Part shown: piece after piece, positions 15,331 to 24,894 of the stretch | Layout of the letters: each line of letters opens with the position of its first letter | How positions within the stretch are numbered: position 1 is the first letter of the stretch | Program-made: the position numbers and the translations under genes | From: an uncultured Desulfosoma sp. | Lineage (GTDB): Bacteria; Desulfobacterota; Syntrophobacteria; Syntrophobacterales; DSM-9756 | NCBI GenBank assembly: GCA_937960435.1 | Contig: CALGPN010000010.1 | Coordinates: forward strand, 29,599-93,598 | DNA: 64,000 nucleotides | Direction of reading: 5' to 3' | Notes under the pieces: model-generated | What the model was told of the DNA's origin: nothing | Databases searched by the model: none | What the model saw: the letters and a program-made list of their open reading frames with translations, nothing else

Positions 15331-17978
15331 AAAGGATGCGGTTCGGGAGCGGCTCCGGCAGCAACGTCCTTGCTTCCCCTCAACAGGCGGCGAACAAACA
15401 CGAGAGCCTTCTCGTGCAACTGTGCATCGCTCCCCTTGAGGAGGCGATCCAGGCTCTGAACACCTCTTCCCAGGGTCTGAGAAGGGAAGAAGCGGAGCGA
15501 CGTCTCGACGAATTTGGCCCGAATGAACTCACGCATCTGAAACGCCTTGGATTCTGGGCGGATATGCTCCAACGATTCAGAAGCCCGTTGGTGATTCAGC
15601 TTCTCGTGATCGCTCTCGTCTCTGCAGTCATCGGCGAACTGAAATCCGCCGTCATCGTGAGTGCAATGATCCTGCTTAGCATCGGCTTGTCCTTTATCCT
15701 CGACCGCCGATCCAGCCAAGCCGTGGACAACCTCGGCAAGCGCGTCCAATCCCGCACCCTTGTGCTAAGAGACGGGGTGGAATCCGAGGTGCGGATATCG
15801 GAAGTCGTTCCCGGGGATGTCGTGCTCCTGCAAGCCGGGTCCATAGTTCCGGCAGATCTCCGGTTGATCCACGCCAAGGATTTCTTTGTCAATGAGTCGG
15901 CCCTGACCGGCGAATCCATGCCCATCGAGAAAGCCGCAACGAACGGCGGCTCGCCCGCGGCCTCAGCCTTAGAGTTGCCCAACGCCTGTTTCTTCGGCAC
16001 ATCCGTCACCAGCGGCACCGCTCGAGGCCTCGTCATCAACACGGGTGTTCGCACCTTGTTTGGAGCCATTTCGCAAAGGCTGGCCGAAAAGCGTGAAGAG
16101 ACCAATTTCGACCGGGGGGTGCGCTCCTTTACGTGGCTCATGATCCGGTTCATGGTGGTCATGGTGTGCGCAGTTTTCCTCATCGTGGGAATGACCAAGG
16201 GGAACTGGCTGGAGGCCCTTCTGTTCGGCCTCTCCATCTCGGTCGGTCTTACCCCTGAAATGCTGCCCATGATCGTCACCGTCAACTTGGCCAAAGGCGC
16301 TCTGACCATGGCCAAAAGAAAGGTCATCGTCAAACGCTTACCCGCCATCCAGAACTTCGGAGCTATCGACATTCTCTGCACGGACAAAACTGGAACCCTG
16401 ACCCAGGACAAGGTGGTTCTGGAACAACATGTCGACATTTTGGGGCACCCCAGCGAAGAGGTACTCCATTACGCCTATCTCAACAGCTATTTTCAGACCG
16501 GCCTGCGGAATCTCATCGACCGCGCGGTTCTGGAACACGCCGATCTGGACACCCGGCAATGCCGGCTGGTGGATGAACTCCCTTTCGATTTCCAGCGCCG
16601 GCGGATGTCTGTGGTCGTTGCCTATGAAGGGGACCATGTGCTCATTTGCAAGGGTGCGGTTGAGGAGATTTATTCGTGTTGCAACCGCTATCAGATCGAT
16701 GAAGAGGTCTACCCTCTGGTCGACATTATCCGGGACGACCTTTTCGAAGAGGTGGAAAAACTCAACCGCGACGGTTTTCGGGTTCTCGGCATCGCCTACC
16801 GCGAGTTTCCAAGCGATAAAACCGTTTTTTCCGTTCAGGATGAATCCCAGTTGATTCTGCTGGGTTACATCGCGTTCTTCGATCCCCCCAAGACATCCGC
16901 CAAAGAAGCCTTGGAACTCCTTTCCCAAGCCGGCGTCAAGCTCAAGGTGCTTACCGGCGACAACGGGCTGGTCACGGAGAAGATCTGCCGGGACGTTGGG
17001 CTCAAAGTGAAGCGGATGGTTTCGGGCACTGAACTTTTCCGGCTCCCCCCGGTTCAGTTTTCACAAATGATCAGGGATGCCGACGTCTTCGTCAAACTCA
17101 CCCCGGCGCAAAAAGAGGAAATTATCAGAGAATTGCGCCGCAACGGTCACGTGGTCGGGTTCATGGGCGACGGGATCAACGACGCCCCGGCGCTCAAAGC
17201 GGCCGATGTGGGCATCTCGGTGGACTCCGCCGTGGATGTGGCCAAGGAAGCCGCGGATATCGTCCTTTTGGAAAAAAGCCTCCTGGTTCTTGAGGAGGGC
17301 ATCATGGAGGGTCGGAAGGTCTTCGCGAACATCGTCAAGTACATCCGCATGGGGGCCAGTTCCAATTTCGGCAATATGTTCAGCGTGGTGGGGGCGAGCT
17401 ACCTACTGCCCTTTCTGCCTATGCAGCCGGTGCAGATTCTCACGAACAACCTGCTCTACGACTTCTCGCAAACCGGCATTCCCACGGACACCGTGGACGA
17501 GGAACTCATCGCCAAGCCCCTCAAGTGGAATATCGGCAACATCAGGCGGTTCATGGTCTTCATCGGGCCCATCAGCTCCGTCTTCGACTACGCCACCTTT
17601 GCCTTGATGTGGTTCTTCTTCCATTGCAGCGCTTTTCTCGACCCCTCGGTCGACGCCATCCAAAAGGACTCGTTGGCAAAGCTCTTTCAGACAGGATGGT
17701 TCGTGGAATCGTTGCTCACCCAAACCTTGATCGTCCACATCATTCGCACAAGACGCATCCCGTTCTTCGGCAGCCGCGCATCCCTTCATTTGACCCTGAC
17801 GACTCTGCTCATCATGGCCATTGGAGCGTGGTTGCCTTATTCGCCCTTTGCCGCCGACTTGGGGATGGTCCCTTTGCCGGCCGTCTACTGGGCATGGATC
17901 GCCGTGTTTCTGACCACATACGCCATCTTGACCCATTGGGTGAAGACGTGGTTCTTCCACCGCTATGGAGGTGACTGA
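15327..17978 (+). CDS. mgtA: Magnesium-translocating P-type ATPase
   Basis: An 883-residue P3B-type ATPase that imports Mg2+ across the inner membrane using ATP. Motifs are complete: LTGESMPIE (actuator, about residue 193), GLTPEMLPMIV in transmembrane helix 4, CTDKTGTLT with the phosphorylated Asp (about residue 352), ICKGAVEEI for ATP binding, LTGDNG, and MGDGINDAPALK (about residue 613). Ten hydrophobic segments are expected: two before the actuator, two after it, and six at the C-terminus. ATG 15327 is chosen for its GAGGAGG site eight bases ahead and the ATGA overlap with the preceding ORF; a longer in-frame start at 15171 would add 52 unconserved residues. An EIIA-like gene follows by two bases. 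Confidence 0.95.
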   Translation: MKRMRFGSGSGSNVLASPQQAANKHESLLVQLCIAPLEEAIQALNTSSQGLRREEAERRLDEFGPNELTHLKRLGFWADMLQRFRSPLVIQLLVIALVSAVIGELKSAVIVSAMILLSIGLSFILDRRSSQAVDNLGKRVQSRTLVLRDGVESEVRISEVVPGDVVLLQAGSIVPADLRLIHAKDFFVNESALTGESMPIEKAATNGGSPAASALELPNACFFGTSVTSGTARGLVINTGVRTLFGAISQRLAEKREETNFDRGVRSFTWLMIRFMVVMVCAVFLIVGMTKGNWLEALLFGLSISVGLTPEMLPMIVTVNLAKGALTMAKRKVIVKRLPAIQNFGAIDILCTDKTGTLTQDKVVLEQHVDILGHPSEEVLHYAYLNSYFQTGLRNLIDRAVLEHADLDTRQCRLVDELPFDFQRRRMSVVVAYEGDHVLICKGAVEEIYSCCNRYQIDEEVYPLVDIIRDDLFEEVEKLNRDGFRVLGIAYREFPSDKTVFSVQDESQLILLGYIAFFDPPKTSAKEALELLSQAGVKLKVLTGDNGLVTEKICRDVGLKVKRMVSGTELFRLPPVQFSQMIRDADVFVKLTPAQKEEIIRELRRNGHVVGFMGDGINDAPALKAADVGISVDSAVDVAKEAADIVLLEKSLLVLEEGIMEGRKVFANIVKYIRMGASSNFGNMFSVVGASYLLPFLPMQPVQILTNNLLYDFSQTGIPTDTVDEELIAKPLKWNIGNIRRFMVFIGPISSVFDYATFALMWFFFHCSAFLDPSVDAIQKDSLAKLFQTGWFVESLLTQTLIVHIIRTRRIPFFGSRASLHLTLTTLLIMAIGAWLPYSPFAADLGMVPLPAVYWAWIAVFLTTYAILTHWVKTWFFHRYGGD

Positions 17979-17980
17979 TC

Positions 17981-18784
17981 ATGAACACCATTTTGGATGC
18001 CCTCCAAGAGGGAAGGCTTTTCGAATTGCCGGATAACGACAAGACAGACGCGCTGCAGTTTTTGGCGCACGTGATCGAAGCGTTCCCGGAAGTCCCGGCC
18101 GGAACGGATGTTTTCGGGTATGTGATGAAACGGGAAGGAGGGACTAACACCGCCCTGGGAAAAGGTTGGGCTTGCCCTCATGCGCGCGTGCCCTTCGATG
18201 GGGACCTCATGTGCGCCATCGGTTGGAGCCCTACGGGTATCGATTACGGCGCGTCGGACGGGGAACCGGTGGTGCTGGTGGTCATGCATCTGGTGCCGGA
18301 CAATCAGCGCAACCACTACCTGCGCGAGATCTCGTTGCTGGCCAAGGCCCTGGAAACCTACCCGAGGCTCGACAAGTTGCGCGATGTGAAGGACCTCAAT
18401 GATGTCCGCAACTATCTTCTTGACCTGATCGACGTCACCAAAGAGTCGGCCGGCCCGGACGTCAGAGCGAGGATGATCCGGCTTCAAGCCAAAACCGCGC
18501 CCGAACCTTTGGTCTTTGGCGATCTGTCCAACCTCATTGTCGAACCCGTAACGATCGTGGCCGGCCGGAACGTGAAACCCGTGGTTCTGACGCAAAACCC
18601 CGACCTTTTGGAATGGCTCGGTTCCGTCGACGATTTCGTGGAGAAAATCGATGCCGAAAATGTTTATCAAAACGGCGGATGGCGCATCATGCGGCGAAGC
18701 TCCGTGACCTACCAAGGGGGATGGGTCACCTATGAGTGTATCGCCGTCAAATTGATCTCGAATCATGCAGCCCAGCGAAAATAG
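17981..18784 (+). CDS. PTS EIIA-like protein linked to MgtA
   Basis: A 267-residue soluble protein. Residues about 5-140 look like a PTS EIIA type-2 domain (fructose/mannitol/nitrogen IIA family): NTALGKGWACPHARVPFDG holds the candidate phospho-histidine in CPHAR, followed by the hydrophobic strand PVVLVVMHLVPD and helix LREISLLAKALE. The C-terminal half (about 150-267) is unlike any domain I recognise. The start lies two bases after the mgtA stop, with a GGAGGTGA site inside mgtA, so the two are co-translated. No other PTS component is in the window. A regulatory role over Mg2+ transport is a reasonable guess from context. Confidence 0.72.
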   Translation: MNTILDALQEGRLFELPDNDKTDALQFLAHVIEAFPEVPAGTDVFGYVMKREGGTNTALGKGWACPHARVPFDGDLMCAIGWSPTGIDYGASDGEPVVLVVMHLVPDNQRNHYLREISLLAKALETYPRLDKLRDVKDLNDVRNYLLDLIDVTKESAGPDVRARMIRLQAKTAPEPLVFGDLSNLIVEPVTIVAGRNVKPVVLTQNPDLLEWLGSVDDFVEKIDAENVYQNGGWRIMRRSSVTYQGGWVTYECIAVKLISNHAAQRK

Positions 18785-18911
18785 ATCACTAACATCCAAA
18801 GAATCCGTCGGCGTCTTCGTCAACTCCCAGCCAGCGCGCCCACCTGAGCGTGGCACTGGCACGGCCCATGGCTGGATTCTCCCTGCATAACGAGAACAAA
18901 AACGTCGGCCT

Positions 18912-19652
18912 TCAAAGAATCCATTTGCGTTTGATGTTCCAAAGACTCACGGCGAACAAACCGACGCAGAACCCGCCGAGAAGCGCTGTGTCGAGAGGAA
19001 AAGGCATGCTTTGTCGGCCGTGCACGGCCCCGTGGAGCATGTCGGCGCCGTAGGTCAGGGGCAGGATATAGGAGAGGGGTTTCAAAAAAACCGGCAGCTT
19101 TTCGATGGGAAAGAAAAGCCCGCAGAGGAAGATCATGGGGAAGCGGAAAAAATTGGAAAAGGTCTGGGCCTCGAACACTTCACTGACCGCCACGGCGATG
19201 AAGAGGCCAAGAAAAGTCGATGCCACGGCGATCATGAAAACGGCGGGAACGAACACGATCCAGTTCACCTGAGACAGATCGGCCAGAAACAATGCCATCA
19301 AGACAGGCACGAAGGCGTTGGCCACACCGAAGACAACGGCCCCGCCGGTCTTGGCCAGCATGAGGAGTTCCAATGGGATAGGAGCCAAAAGGAGTCGCTC
19401 GAAGGAGCGGTTCTTTTTCTCGAAGGTTACCGTCACCGCCAGCATGGACGTTGTGCCGAACAAAATGGAGAGGGCCACCACCCCCGGAAGGAGTGCGAGA
19501 ATGCTGTCCAGGCCTTTGCCGGATTTAATGAAAAACATCGCCGTCCATGCCACGGGGAAAAGTAACCCCCAACTGATATTCGGCGGCTTCAGGTAATAGG
19601 TCCGCATGTCCTTGAGCAGAATGTTCCAAAAGGCGATCCACAGTCTCATCAC
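18912..19652 (-). CDS. ABC-2 type transporter permease
   Basis: A 246-residue integral membrane protein with about six hydrophobic segments, typical of ABC-2 permeases that export drugs, lipids or polysaccharide. The RSFERLLLAPIPLELLMLAK segment after the second helix is the usual cytoplasmic coupling region. A FPMIFLCGLFFPIEKLP stretch precedes the last helices, as is common in this family. Its ATG (19652) overlaps the stop of the ATPase gene as ATGA, so the two subunits are made together. It converges with the EIIA-like gene across 127 bp. The substrate is unknown. Confidence 0.88.
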   Translation of the reverse strand: MMRLWIAFWNILLKDMRTYYLKPPNISWGLLFPVAWTAMFFIKSGKGLDSILALLPGVVALSILFGTTSMLAVTVTFEKKNRSFERLLLAPIPLELLMLAKTGGAVVFGVANAFVPVLMALFLADLSQVNWIVFVPAVFMIAVASTFLGLFIAVAVSEVFEAQTFSNFFRFPMIFLCGLFFPIEKLPVFLKPLSYILPLTYGADMLHGAVHGRQSMPFPLDTALLGGFCVGLFAVSLWNIKRKWIL

Positions 19653-20626
19653 CCGGCTCCGGCTTTTTCTTTTTCTTGTTCTTGTCCCATGGCGTGGGCC
19701 TCGATGCCGGTAATCTGGACGAAAACGTCCTCCAAGGACGGCCGCATCCTTCGCGCCTCGGCGACCTCGGCCCCCTGATCTTCAAGGAAACGAACCAACG
19801 GACCGACGCGAATCGGCTCGCCGGCCTCCACTCGAATCGATTCCCGTCCCTGGCTCGTCAATTCCAGTCCGGGAAAAAACTGCGACAGTCTGGTGCCCAT
19901 GTCGTCAGGCATTTTTGAGCAAGTGATCTGCACCACATGCTTGTCGCGAACCGACTGGATCAGACGCTCCACCGTATCCGTCCGCACGATGCGACCGGAC
20001 ACGATGAAAGCGATGCGGCCGCAGAGCCGCTCCGCCTCCTCGATGTAGTGGGTGGTCAAAAAGATGGTGGTACCGGCCTTATGGAGATCGGCGATGAGCT
20101 GACGAATGTGTCGCGCACCGGCCACGTCGATGCCGGTGGTGGGTTCATCCAGGAAAAGGATTTCGGGTTGATGGATGATCCCGGCGGCAATGGTCAGCTT
20201 ACGTTTCATCCCCTTGGAATATCCCCCGAACTTGCGGTTCGCCGCTTGGGCGAGGCCGAATTGATCCAAAAGCCTCCTCGCCCGCTCTTGACGCTCGGCC
20301 TTTCCGAGGCCGTAAAGCGCTGCACAAAAGCAGAGGTTCTCGAAACCGGTCAGTTCCGGATAGAGGTTACTTTCGTCCGGAACCACACCGATGAGATGCT
20401 GCGCCGCCCTCGGCCTCTGCGTGCAGTCGATGCCGCCGATGCGAATAGTTCCCATGTCCGGGCGCGCCAGACCCGTGAGCATATTGATGGTGGTGGTTTT
20501 GCCGGCGCCGTTGGGGCCGAGAAAACCGAACAGTTCTCCCCGGTGCACGGTAAACGACAAGCCGGAGACGGCTTGAACTTGCCCGAAACGCTTGCTTAAG
20601 CCTTCAACGGCGATGACTTCGTTCAT
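19649..20626 (-). CDS. ABC transporter ATP-binding protein (ABC-2 exporter)
   Basis: A 325-residue ATPase subunit. Walker A is GPNGAGKTTTINML near residue 37, the Q-loop region is VVPDESNLYPELTG, the signature is YSKGMKRKLTIAAG, Walker B is ILFLDEPTTGID, and the switch histidine is in LTTHYIEEAE. The last 100 residues form the extra C-terminal domain often found in DrrA/NodI-like ATPases. The gene overlaps the permease start by four bases, making a two-gene exporter operon. The end is charged and Gln/Glu/Lys-rich. The substrate cannot be told. Confidence 0.92.
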   Translation of the reverse strand: MNEVIAVEGLSKRFGQVQAVSGLSFTVHRGELFGFLGPNGAGKTTTINMLTGLARPDMGTIRIGGIDCTQRPRAAQHLIGVVPDESNLYPELTGFENLCFCAALYGLGKAERQERARRLLDQFGLAQAANRKFGGYSKGMKRKLTIAAGIIHQPEILFLDEPTTGIDVAGARHIRQLIADLHKAGTTIFLTTHYIEEAERLCGRIAFIVSGRIVRTDTVERLIQSVRDKHVVQITCSKMPDDMGTRLSQFFPGLELTSQGRESIRVEAGEPIRVGPLVRFLEDQGAEVAEARRMRPSLEDVFVQITGIEAHAMGQEQEKEKAGAG

Positions 20627-21094
20627 GGGGTCTTCTTTGACTTAGTTCAGCAAATTCGAAAGCCGTTGGGTTGTTGTCTTCCATTCCACCGAAGTTTTCT
20701 CATTGACCAATCATGGATGAAATAGCCGCAAGGATCAAAGCGCGGTGATGCCTTGACTTTCCGGCCTGGATCGCCGGGGCCATGGCGTAAACGGACTTCG
20801 GCACGGTTTCCGAGGAGATTCGCTTCGAGCTGCTTAGGCACCTCGATGATCGGCCCCTGGCCGAAATCTTTGCCTTCGCCGAACAATTCTCCCTCCGCCT
20901 TAGGTTGGCCCGAGCCGTAGGTTGGCGTGCAGCGTAGGTTGGGGTGCGCCGTAGGTTGGGGTGAGCGCAGCGAACCCCAACACAACCCCCCAACCTACCC
21001 GCGACACAACCCCCCGCCCACAACCACACACACAAATGTCGGGCGGGCACAAGGCCCGCCTCTGCGAAAGATGTGCGAGCACGCCAGCCCGCCC
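20627..21094. other. Intergenic region rich in palindromic repeats
   Basis: No intact gene. About 20700-20890 contains short open frames on both strands with protein-like composition (plus strand, for instance, a helix-like run ending in AEIFAFAEQF), but none has a start or a family I recognise. It may be a worn remnant. From 20900 on, the DNA is built of partial and complete copies of the GTAGGTTGGGG element and of a GGGCGGGC/GCCCGCC hairpin that runs into the end of the next gene. Confidence 0.55.
20951..20980 (+). repeat. Dispersed 30-bp palindromic element, copy 1
   Basis: A GTAGG-headed unit whose TTGGGG and CCCCAA arms pair around a GAGCGCAGCG core. Exact copies lie at 63808 and 63931 and, in reverse orientation, at 37561. 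Partial units (GTAGGTTGG only) sit just upstream at about 20917 and 20934. Confidence 0.85.
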
Positions 21095-21098
21095 CTAC
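21036..21098. repeat. GC-rich hairpin repeat (GGGCGGGC...GCCCGCC)
   Basis: CGGGCGGGC and GGCCCGCC are separated by ACAA, followed about 30 bases later by a related GCCAGCCCGCCCCTAC unit. The same companion sequence follows the 30-bp element at 63868-63893. The stop codon of the glycosyltransferase gene lies inside this block. Confidence 0.65.
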
Positions 21099-22594
21099 AA
21101 ATGACGCGCGGGCACGCCAGTTCGCCCCACTTCCAAAATGACCTTCCTTCCCTCATAGAAGGAAAGGGCCATGGCTTCCACCACGACGTCCACTTCGTCC
21201 CGGTAAAACCTTTCGGCTTCCTCGGGGGGCACGCCCAATCTTTTTTGCATGGCGCGCACGGCGCCGTAGGTGCGCGCTCCGAGCCGTTCAAGCTTTTCCC
21301 GGCAAAATTCCAAAAAGGCCGCGGTGTAAAGGTAGTTGAGGCAGCCCTTGACGGCGTCCACTTCCCGGAAGGCCAACAGGCGGCCCAGGCTTTCGTACAG
21401 AAGGCGGATCCAAAAGTCCCGATCCACCCCCAAAAACCTCACAGGATCCCCATCCTGTGCGGAACCGCTCTGGAGGCTACGGACTCGATCCCGAATCTCG
21501 TGAAAAGTCTCCGGGTTCAGCGTCTCCTTCATGGCCTTTTCGAAGGATGCAAAACCAGAAAGCAGCGTTTCCCGCTTTCGGTCCACGTCGAAAACATTGG
21601 TATAACCGGGATCCATGAAGGCAATGCCGGTCTTTTCCGGCCCCCAGGTAACGGGACGCTCCACGGGTTTCTCCGAACCCAAAAGGTTCGAGACCCTTTT
21701 GTCCCGATCCTCGTAGTAAAGCAGCCGGTTCAGAGCGGACCCGATGACTTCACCGGGCATCACGGACAGCTTCGCTTCGTCGGTGATGTCGTGAAGCTTG
21801 GCGCCGAGGTAAACTTCGTAGATCACCGTCTCGGGGTCGGCGATGTTTTCAAAGGTCGTGGCGATGTCCGTGCCGTAGCGGCAGCGGGCTTCATCCCACA
21901 CGGCGTCCCGTTCGTGCTGCACGGCCCCGGCGGAAAGCACAATGTCCCCGGAAATGCCGCCGGGCACGTAACAGCCCATGAGCGTGGTCAGGGGGCCCAC
22001 AATGAAACGCGTCAACGACGCATCCACAAAATGGCGCGCGTAGCGGGCGGTGATAAAGAAGTCTCGGCTCGGCCGCACGGTCCGGTGCTCGGAGATGACG
22101 GCGGCAAAGGTCCGAAACCACGGGTGGAAATCGTTTCTCAGGTCGCCGTCCAGGAGAATCATCGTCTGCATGGTCGGGCAGTGGGCCGTTTCATCGAAAA
22201 TCAGCTTCAAAGCGCTTCCTTTGCCGGGCGTGTGGTTCCCTTTATACCCGTCGTAGGGCGTGGCGACGACCATCAGACGATCGCGTGCAGAAGCTTCCAG
22301 GTTCTTCAAGAAATCGACGGCGGCCGAGAGGGCGGCATCCAGAGTGGAAGGTTCCGGATCCCGCAGAGTGCACGTGCCGTCGGAGACCACAAAGGCGACG
22401 CGTTCCGTGGGAAAGGCGACCAGAGCGGCCTCCATGCCGCGGTGGAGCTCCGGACCGATATTGTCTGCGTTGCGAAACGTCGGATGCCCTACCACAATCG
22501 TCGGGCCGAACCGGGCCAGAAGGGAACCCAGGGAGCCTTCCCGGACGGGAAAAGAGCCGCGAAAGACGTTGGGAAACAGTTCGTTCATGGGCAT
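21095..22594 (-). CDS. GT-A glycosyltransferase related to glycosylglycerate synthases
   Basis: A 499-residue protein with a nucleotide-sugar transferase fold. Visible are the TPYDGYKGNHTPGKGSALKL donor loop (the sequence around GKGSAL is typical), MILLDGDLRND as the metal-binding DxD (about residue 150), and GGISGDIVLSAG followed by YGTDIATTFENIA. These are the places where GpgS and mannosylglycerate synthase carry acceptor and metal residues. It is a distant relative of the GpgS-type protein 8 kb away. ATG 22594 is preferred because AAGGA lies eight bases ahead; starts at 22633 and 22603 are possible. The last 10 or so residues are encoded by an intergenic repeat. Product unknown. Confidence 0.72.
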   Translation of the reverse strand: MPMNELFPNVFRGSFPVREGSLGSLLARFGPTIVVGHPTFRNADNIGPELHRGMEAALVAFPTERVAFVVSDGTCTLRDPEPSTLDAALSAAVDFLKNLEASARDRLMVVATPYDGYKGNHTPGKGSALKLIFDETAHCPTMQTMILLDGDLRNDFHPWFRTFAAVISEHRTVRPSRDFFITARYARHFVDASLTRFIVGPLTTLMGCYVPGGISGDIVLSAGAVQHERDAVWDEARCRYGTDIATTFENIADPETVIYEVYLGAKLHDITDEAKLSVMPGEVIGSALNRLLYYEDRDKRVSNLLGSEKPVERPVTWGPEKTGIAFMDPGYTNVFDVDRKRETLLSGFASFEKAMKETLNPETFHEIRDRVRSLQSGSAQDGDPVRFLGVDRDFWIRLLYESLGRLLAFREVDAVKGCLNYLYTAAFLEFCREKLERLGARTYGAVRAMQKRLGVPPEEAERFYRDEVDVVVEAMALSFYEGRKVILEVGRTGVPARHL

Positions 22595-22629
22595 GATTTT
22601 CATCCTTAAAAAAGGAGTTCCGTGGTTCT

Positions 22630-24894
22630 TCATCGCCCGTTTTGTGGGCGTTTTCTCGGCGTCTCTGAGGCGAAGGCCCCATTGGAGGTCGCACCTTCAA
22701 GGCCGGGGGCGGCGAGGCTCCTTCTGAGACGGTGGGCCAGCAGGGTGTAACGTTTTTGGATGCGGTTGTTGCGGACGGCCATGGCCAGAGCCTTGCGGGA
22801 CCCCACCAGCACCACGAGCTTTTTCCCTCGGGTGACGGCCGTATAGAGCAGATTGCGCTGCAGCATTATGTAATGCTGGGTGACCAAGGGAACCACCACC
22901 GCAGGGTATTCGCTTCCCTGAGATTTGTGAACGCTCACGGCATAAGCGTGGGTGATTTCGTCCAGTTCGGAAAAATCGTAGGTCACCGGGCGGTCGTCGA
23001 TGCGCACGCGGATTTCCTGGTTTTCCTCATCCACCGCCTCAATCCGTCCGAGGTCGCCGTTGAAGACGTCTTTGTCGTAGTTGTTCCGAAGCTGCATGAC
23101 CTTGTCGCCGACGCGGTACAATCGGCCGGCCCGTTCCACGGCCCGCCCGCGAGGGTTGAGCGCCTTTTGGAGGACCTCGTTCAAGTGCCGGGCCCCCACC
23201 ACCCCGCGATGCATGGGGCTCAGCACCTGGATCTCGTCCACGGGATCGAGACCGAACCGTTTGGGGATCCGCTTCGTGCACAGTTCCACCACCACCTCGA
23301 GCACCTCTTCGGGGTCGTCCTTTTCGATGAAGTAAAAATCGGAGAGGCGCCCCTCTTGGGATTTTCCGTTCACGGGAAACATCCCTTCTCGGATGCGGTG
23401 GGCGTTGACGACGATGAGGCTCTTCTGGGCCTGCCGGAAAATTTCCGTGAGGCGCACCACGGGGAAGGCGCCCGAATCGATGATGTCCTGGAGGACGTTT
23501 CCCGCCCCCACCGATGGCAGTTGATCCACATCCCCGACGAAGATGACCGTGGTTTTGGGTTCCACGGCCTTCAGCAGGTGATGGGCAAGGAGCCCATCGA
23601 GCATGGAGGCTTCGTCCACGATGAGGCAGTCGGTGTTGAGGGGTTTTTGTTCGTTTCGCTGGAAGCCTCCGACCGCTGGGCTGAACTCCAAAAGCCGATG
23701 GATGGTGGCGGCGTCCCGACCGGTGGTTTCGGCGAGGCGCTTGGCCGCCCGCCCCGTCGGCGCTGCCAGAGCCACACGGGATCCCAGACGCGCGTAAGCG
23801 TCGCACACGGCTTTGACCAAGGTCGTCTTCCCGGTTCCGGGCCCGCCCGTAAGGACCAGGACTTTATCCGTGAGGGCATTTCGGAGGGCTTGTCGCTGAA
23901 GCGGCGCCAGAGGGAAAGGCAGCCGGGCCGTCACCGTGCCGATGACTTCGTCGATCTTGGCCTGAGGAAACCGCTTGGGAAAGGAGGCGATGTACGTCAA
24001 GCGTGCCGCCGTCTGAACCTCCGCCGTGTGGTAGCCTCGAAGGAACACGGCCTGGGTATCCCCCATGACGTGCGCCGCATCAGCGGGGACCGCTTCCACG
24101 ACGATGCGCCCGTCTGCGGCCAGCGCTTGCAGCCCCTTTTCCAAAACCTCCCGTGGGGATTCCAAAAGCTTTTGCGCTTCTTCCAGCAACCGGTTTCGCG
24201 GCAGACACACATGGCCCTCGTCGGCGGCTTGGAACAGGGCCCAATGAAGGCCCGCTTCGGCACGCCGCACCGAATCGCGAGCGAATCCGAGGCTCTGAGC
24301 GATCTTGTCCGCGGTGACGAAACCGATGCCGGAAACATCCATGGCGAGCCGATAGGGGTTTTCTCGAAGGACGTTCAAGGATTCCCTGCCGTAATGCTTA
24401 AAGATGCGAGTGGCATGAGACGCGCTTACCCCATGGCCTTTGAGGAAGATCATGACCTCACGGATTTCTTTCTGATCGTCCCAAGCCTTGACGATCCCCT
24501 GAAGCCGTTTGGGCCCGATGCCGTCCACCTCAAGGAGCCGCTCGGGCTGAGCGTCGATCACATCCAGCGTGGATGTGCCGAAAGCCTTGACGATGCGTTT
24601 GGCCATTTCGGGCCCGATGCCCTTGATGAGGCCGGAGCCCAGGTATTTACGGATGCCTTCCACGGTGTCGGGGCTCAGGGTTTCGTATTGGTCGGCCCGG
24701 AACTGCTCGCCGTACTTGGGATGCCGGTTCCATGCCCCGCGAACCCGCAGCACTTCGCCGGGCGTCACCGACACGAACGATCCCACGACGGTCACGAGAT
24801 CGCGACGGCCGTGCACTTTCAGGCGCAGCACACTGTAGCCGTCTTCTTCACCGGCGTAGGTTATGCGTTCCACTTGACCTTCTAAAATTTCCAC
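22630..24894 (-). CDS. recD2: RecD2-type 5'-3' DNA helicase
   Basis: A 754-residue SF1B helicase that works without RecBC. The N-terminal OB-like part is followed by tandem helix-hairpin-helix motifs (LIKGIGPEMAKRI, LEVDGIGPKRLQGI and MDVSGIGFVTADKI). The helicase core has Walker A GGPGTGKTT near residue 348, LIVDEASML, GDVDQLPSVGAGN and VSVHKSQGSEYPAVVVP. The length and HhH motifs distinguish RecD2 from the RecD of RecBCD. The GTG start at 24894 has a GAGG site. The gene ends 35 bp before the GT-A gene on the same strand. A role in repair or fork processing follows from the family. Confidence 0.93.
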   Translation of the reverse strand: MEILEGQVERITYAGEEDGYSVLRLKVHGRRDLVTVVGSFVSVTPGEVLRVRGAWNRHPKYGEQFRADQYETLSPDTVEGIRKYLGSGLIKGIGPEMAKRIVKAFGTSTLDVIDAQPERLLEVDGIGPKRLQGIVKAWDDQKEIREVMIFLKGHGVSASHATRIFKHYGRESLNVLRENPYRLAMDVSGIGFVTADKIAQSLGFARDSVRRAEAGLHWALFQAADEGHVCLPRNRLLEEAQKLLESPREVLEKGLQALAADGRIVVEAVPADAAHVMGDTQAVFLRGYHTAEVQTAARLTYIASFPKRFPQAKIDEVIGTVTARLPFPLAPLQRQALRNALTDKVLVLTGGPGTGKTTLVKAVCDAYARLGSRVALAAPTGRAAKRLAETTGRDAATIHRLLEFSPAVGGFQRNEQKPLNTDCLIVDEASMLDGLLAHHLLKAVEPKTTVIFVGDVDQLPSVGAGNVLQDIIDSGAFPVVRLTEIFRQAQKSLIVVNAHRIREGMFPVNGKSQEGRLSDFYFIEKDDPEEVLEVVVELCTKRIPKRFGLDPVDEIQVLSPMHRGVVGARHLNEVLQKALNPRGRAVERAGRLYRVGDKVMQLRNNYDKDVFNGDLGRIEAVDEENQEIRVRIDDRPVTYDFSELDEITHAYAVSVHKSQGSEYPAVVVPLVTQHYIMLQRNLLYTAVTRGKKLVVLVGSRKALAMAVRNNRIQKRYTLLAHRLRRSLAAPGLEGATSNGAFASETPRKRPQNGR

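Noticed and set aside
22732..24885. 717-codon open frame on the plus strand
   Set aside because: It lies wholly antisense to recD2, whose motifs are complete. GC-rich codon use opens the opposite strand; there is no own ribosome-binding site or domain.
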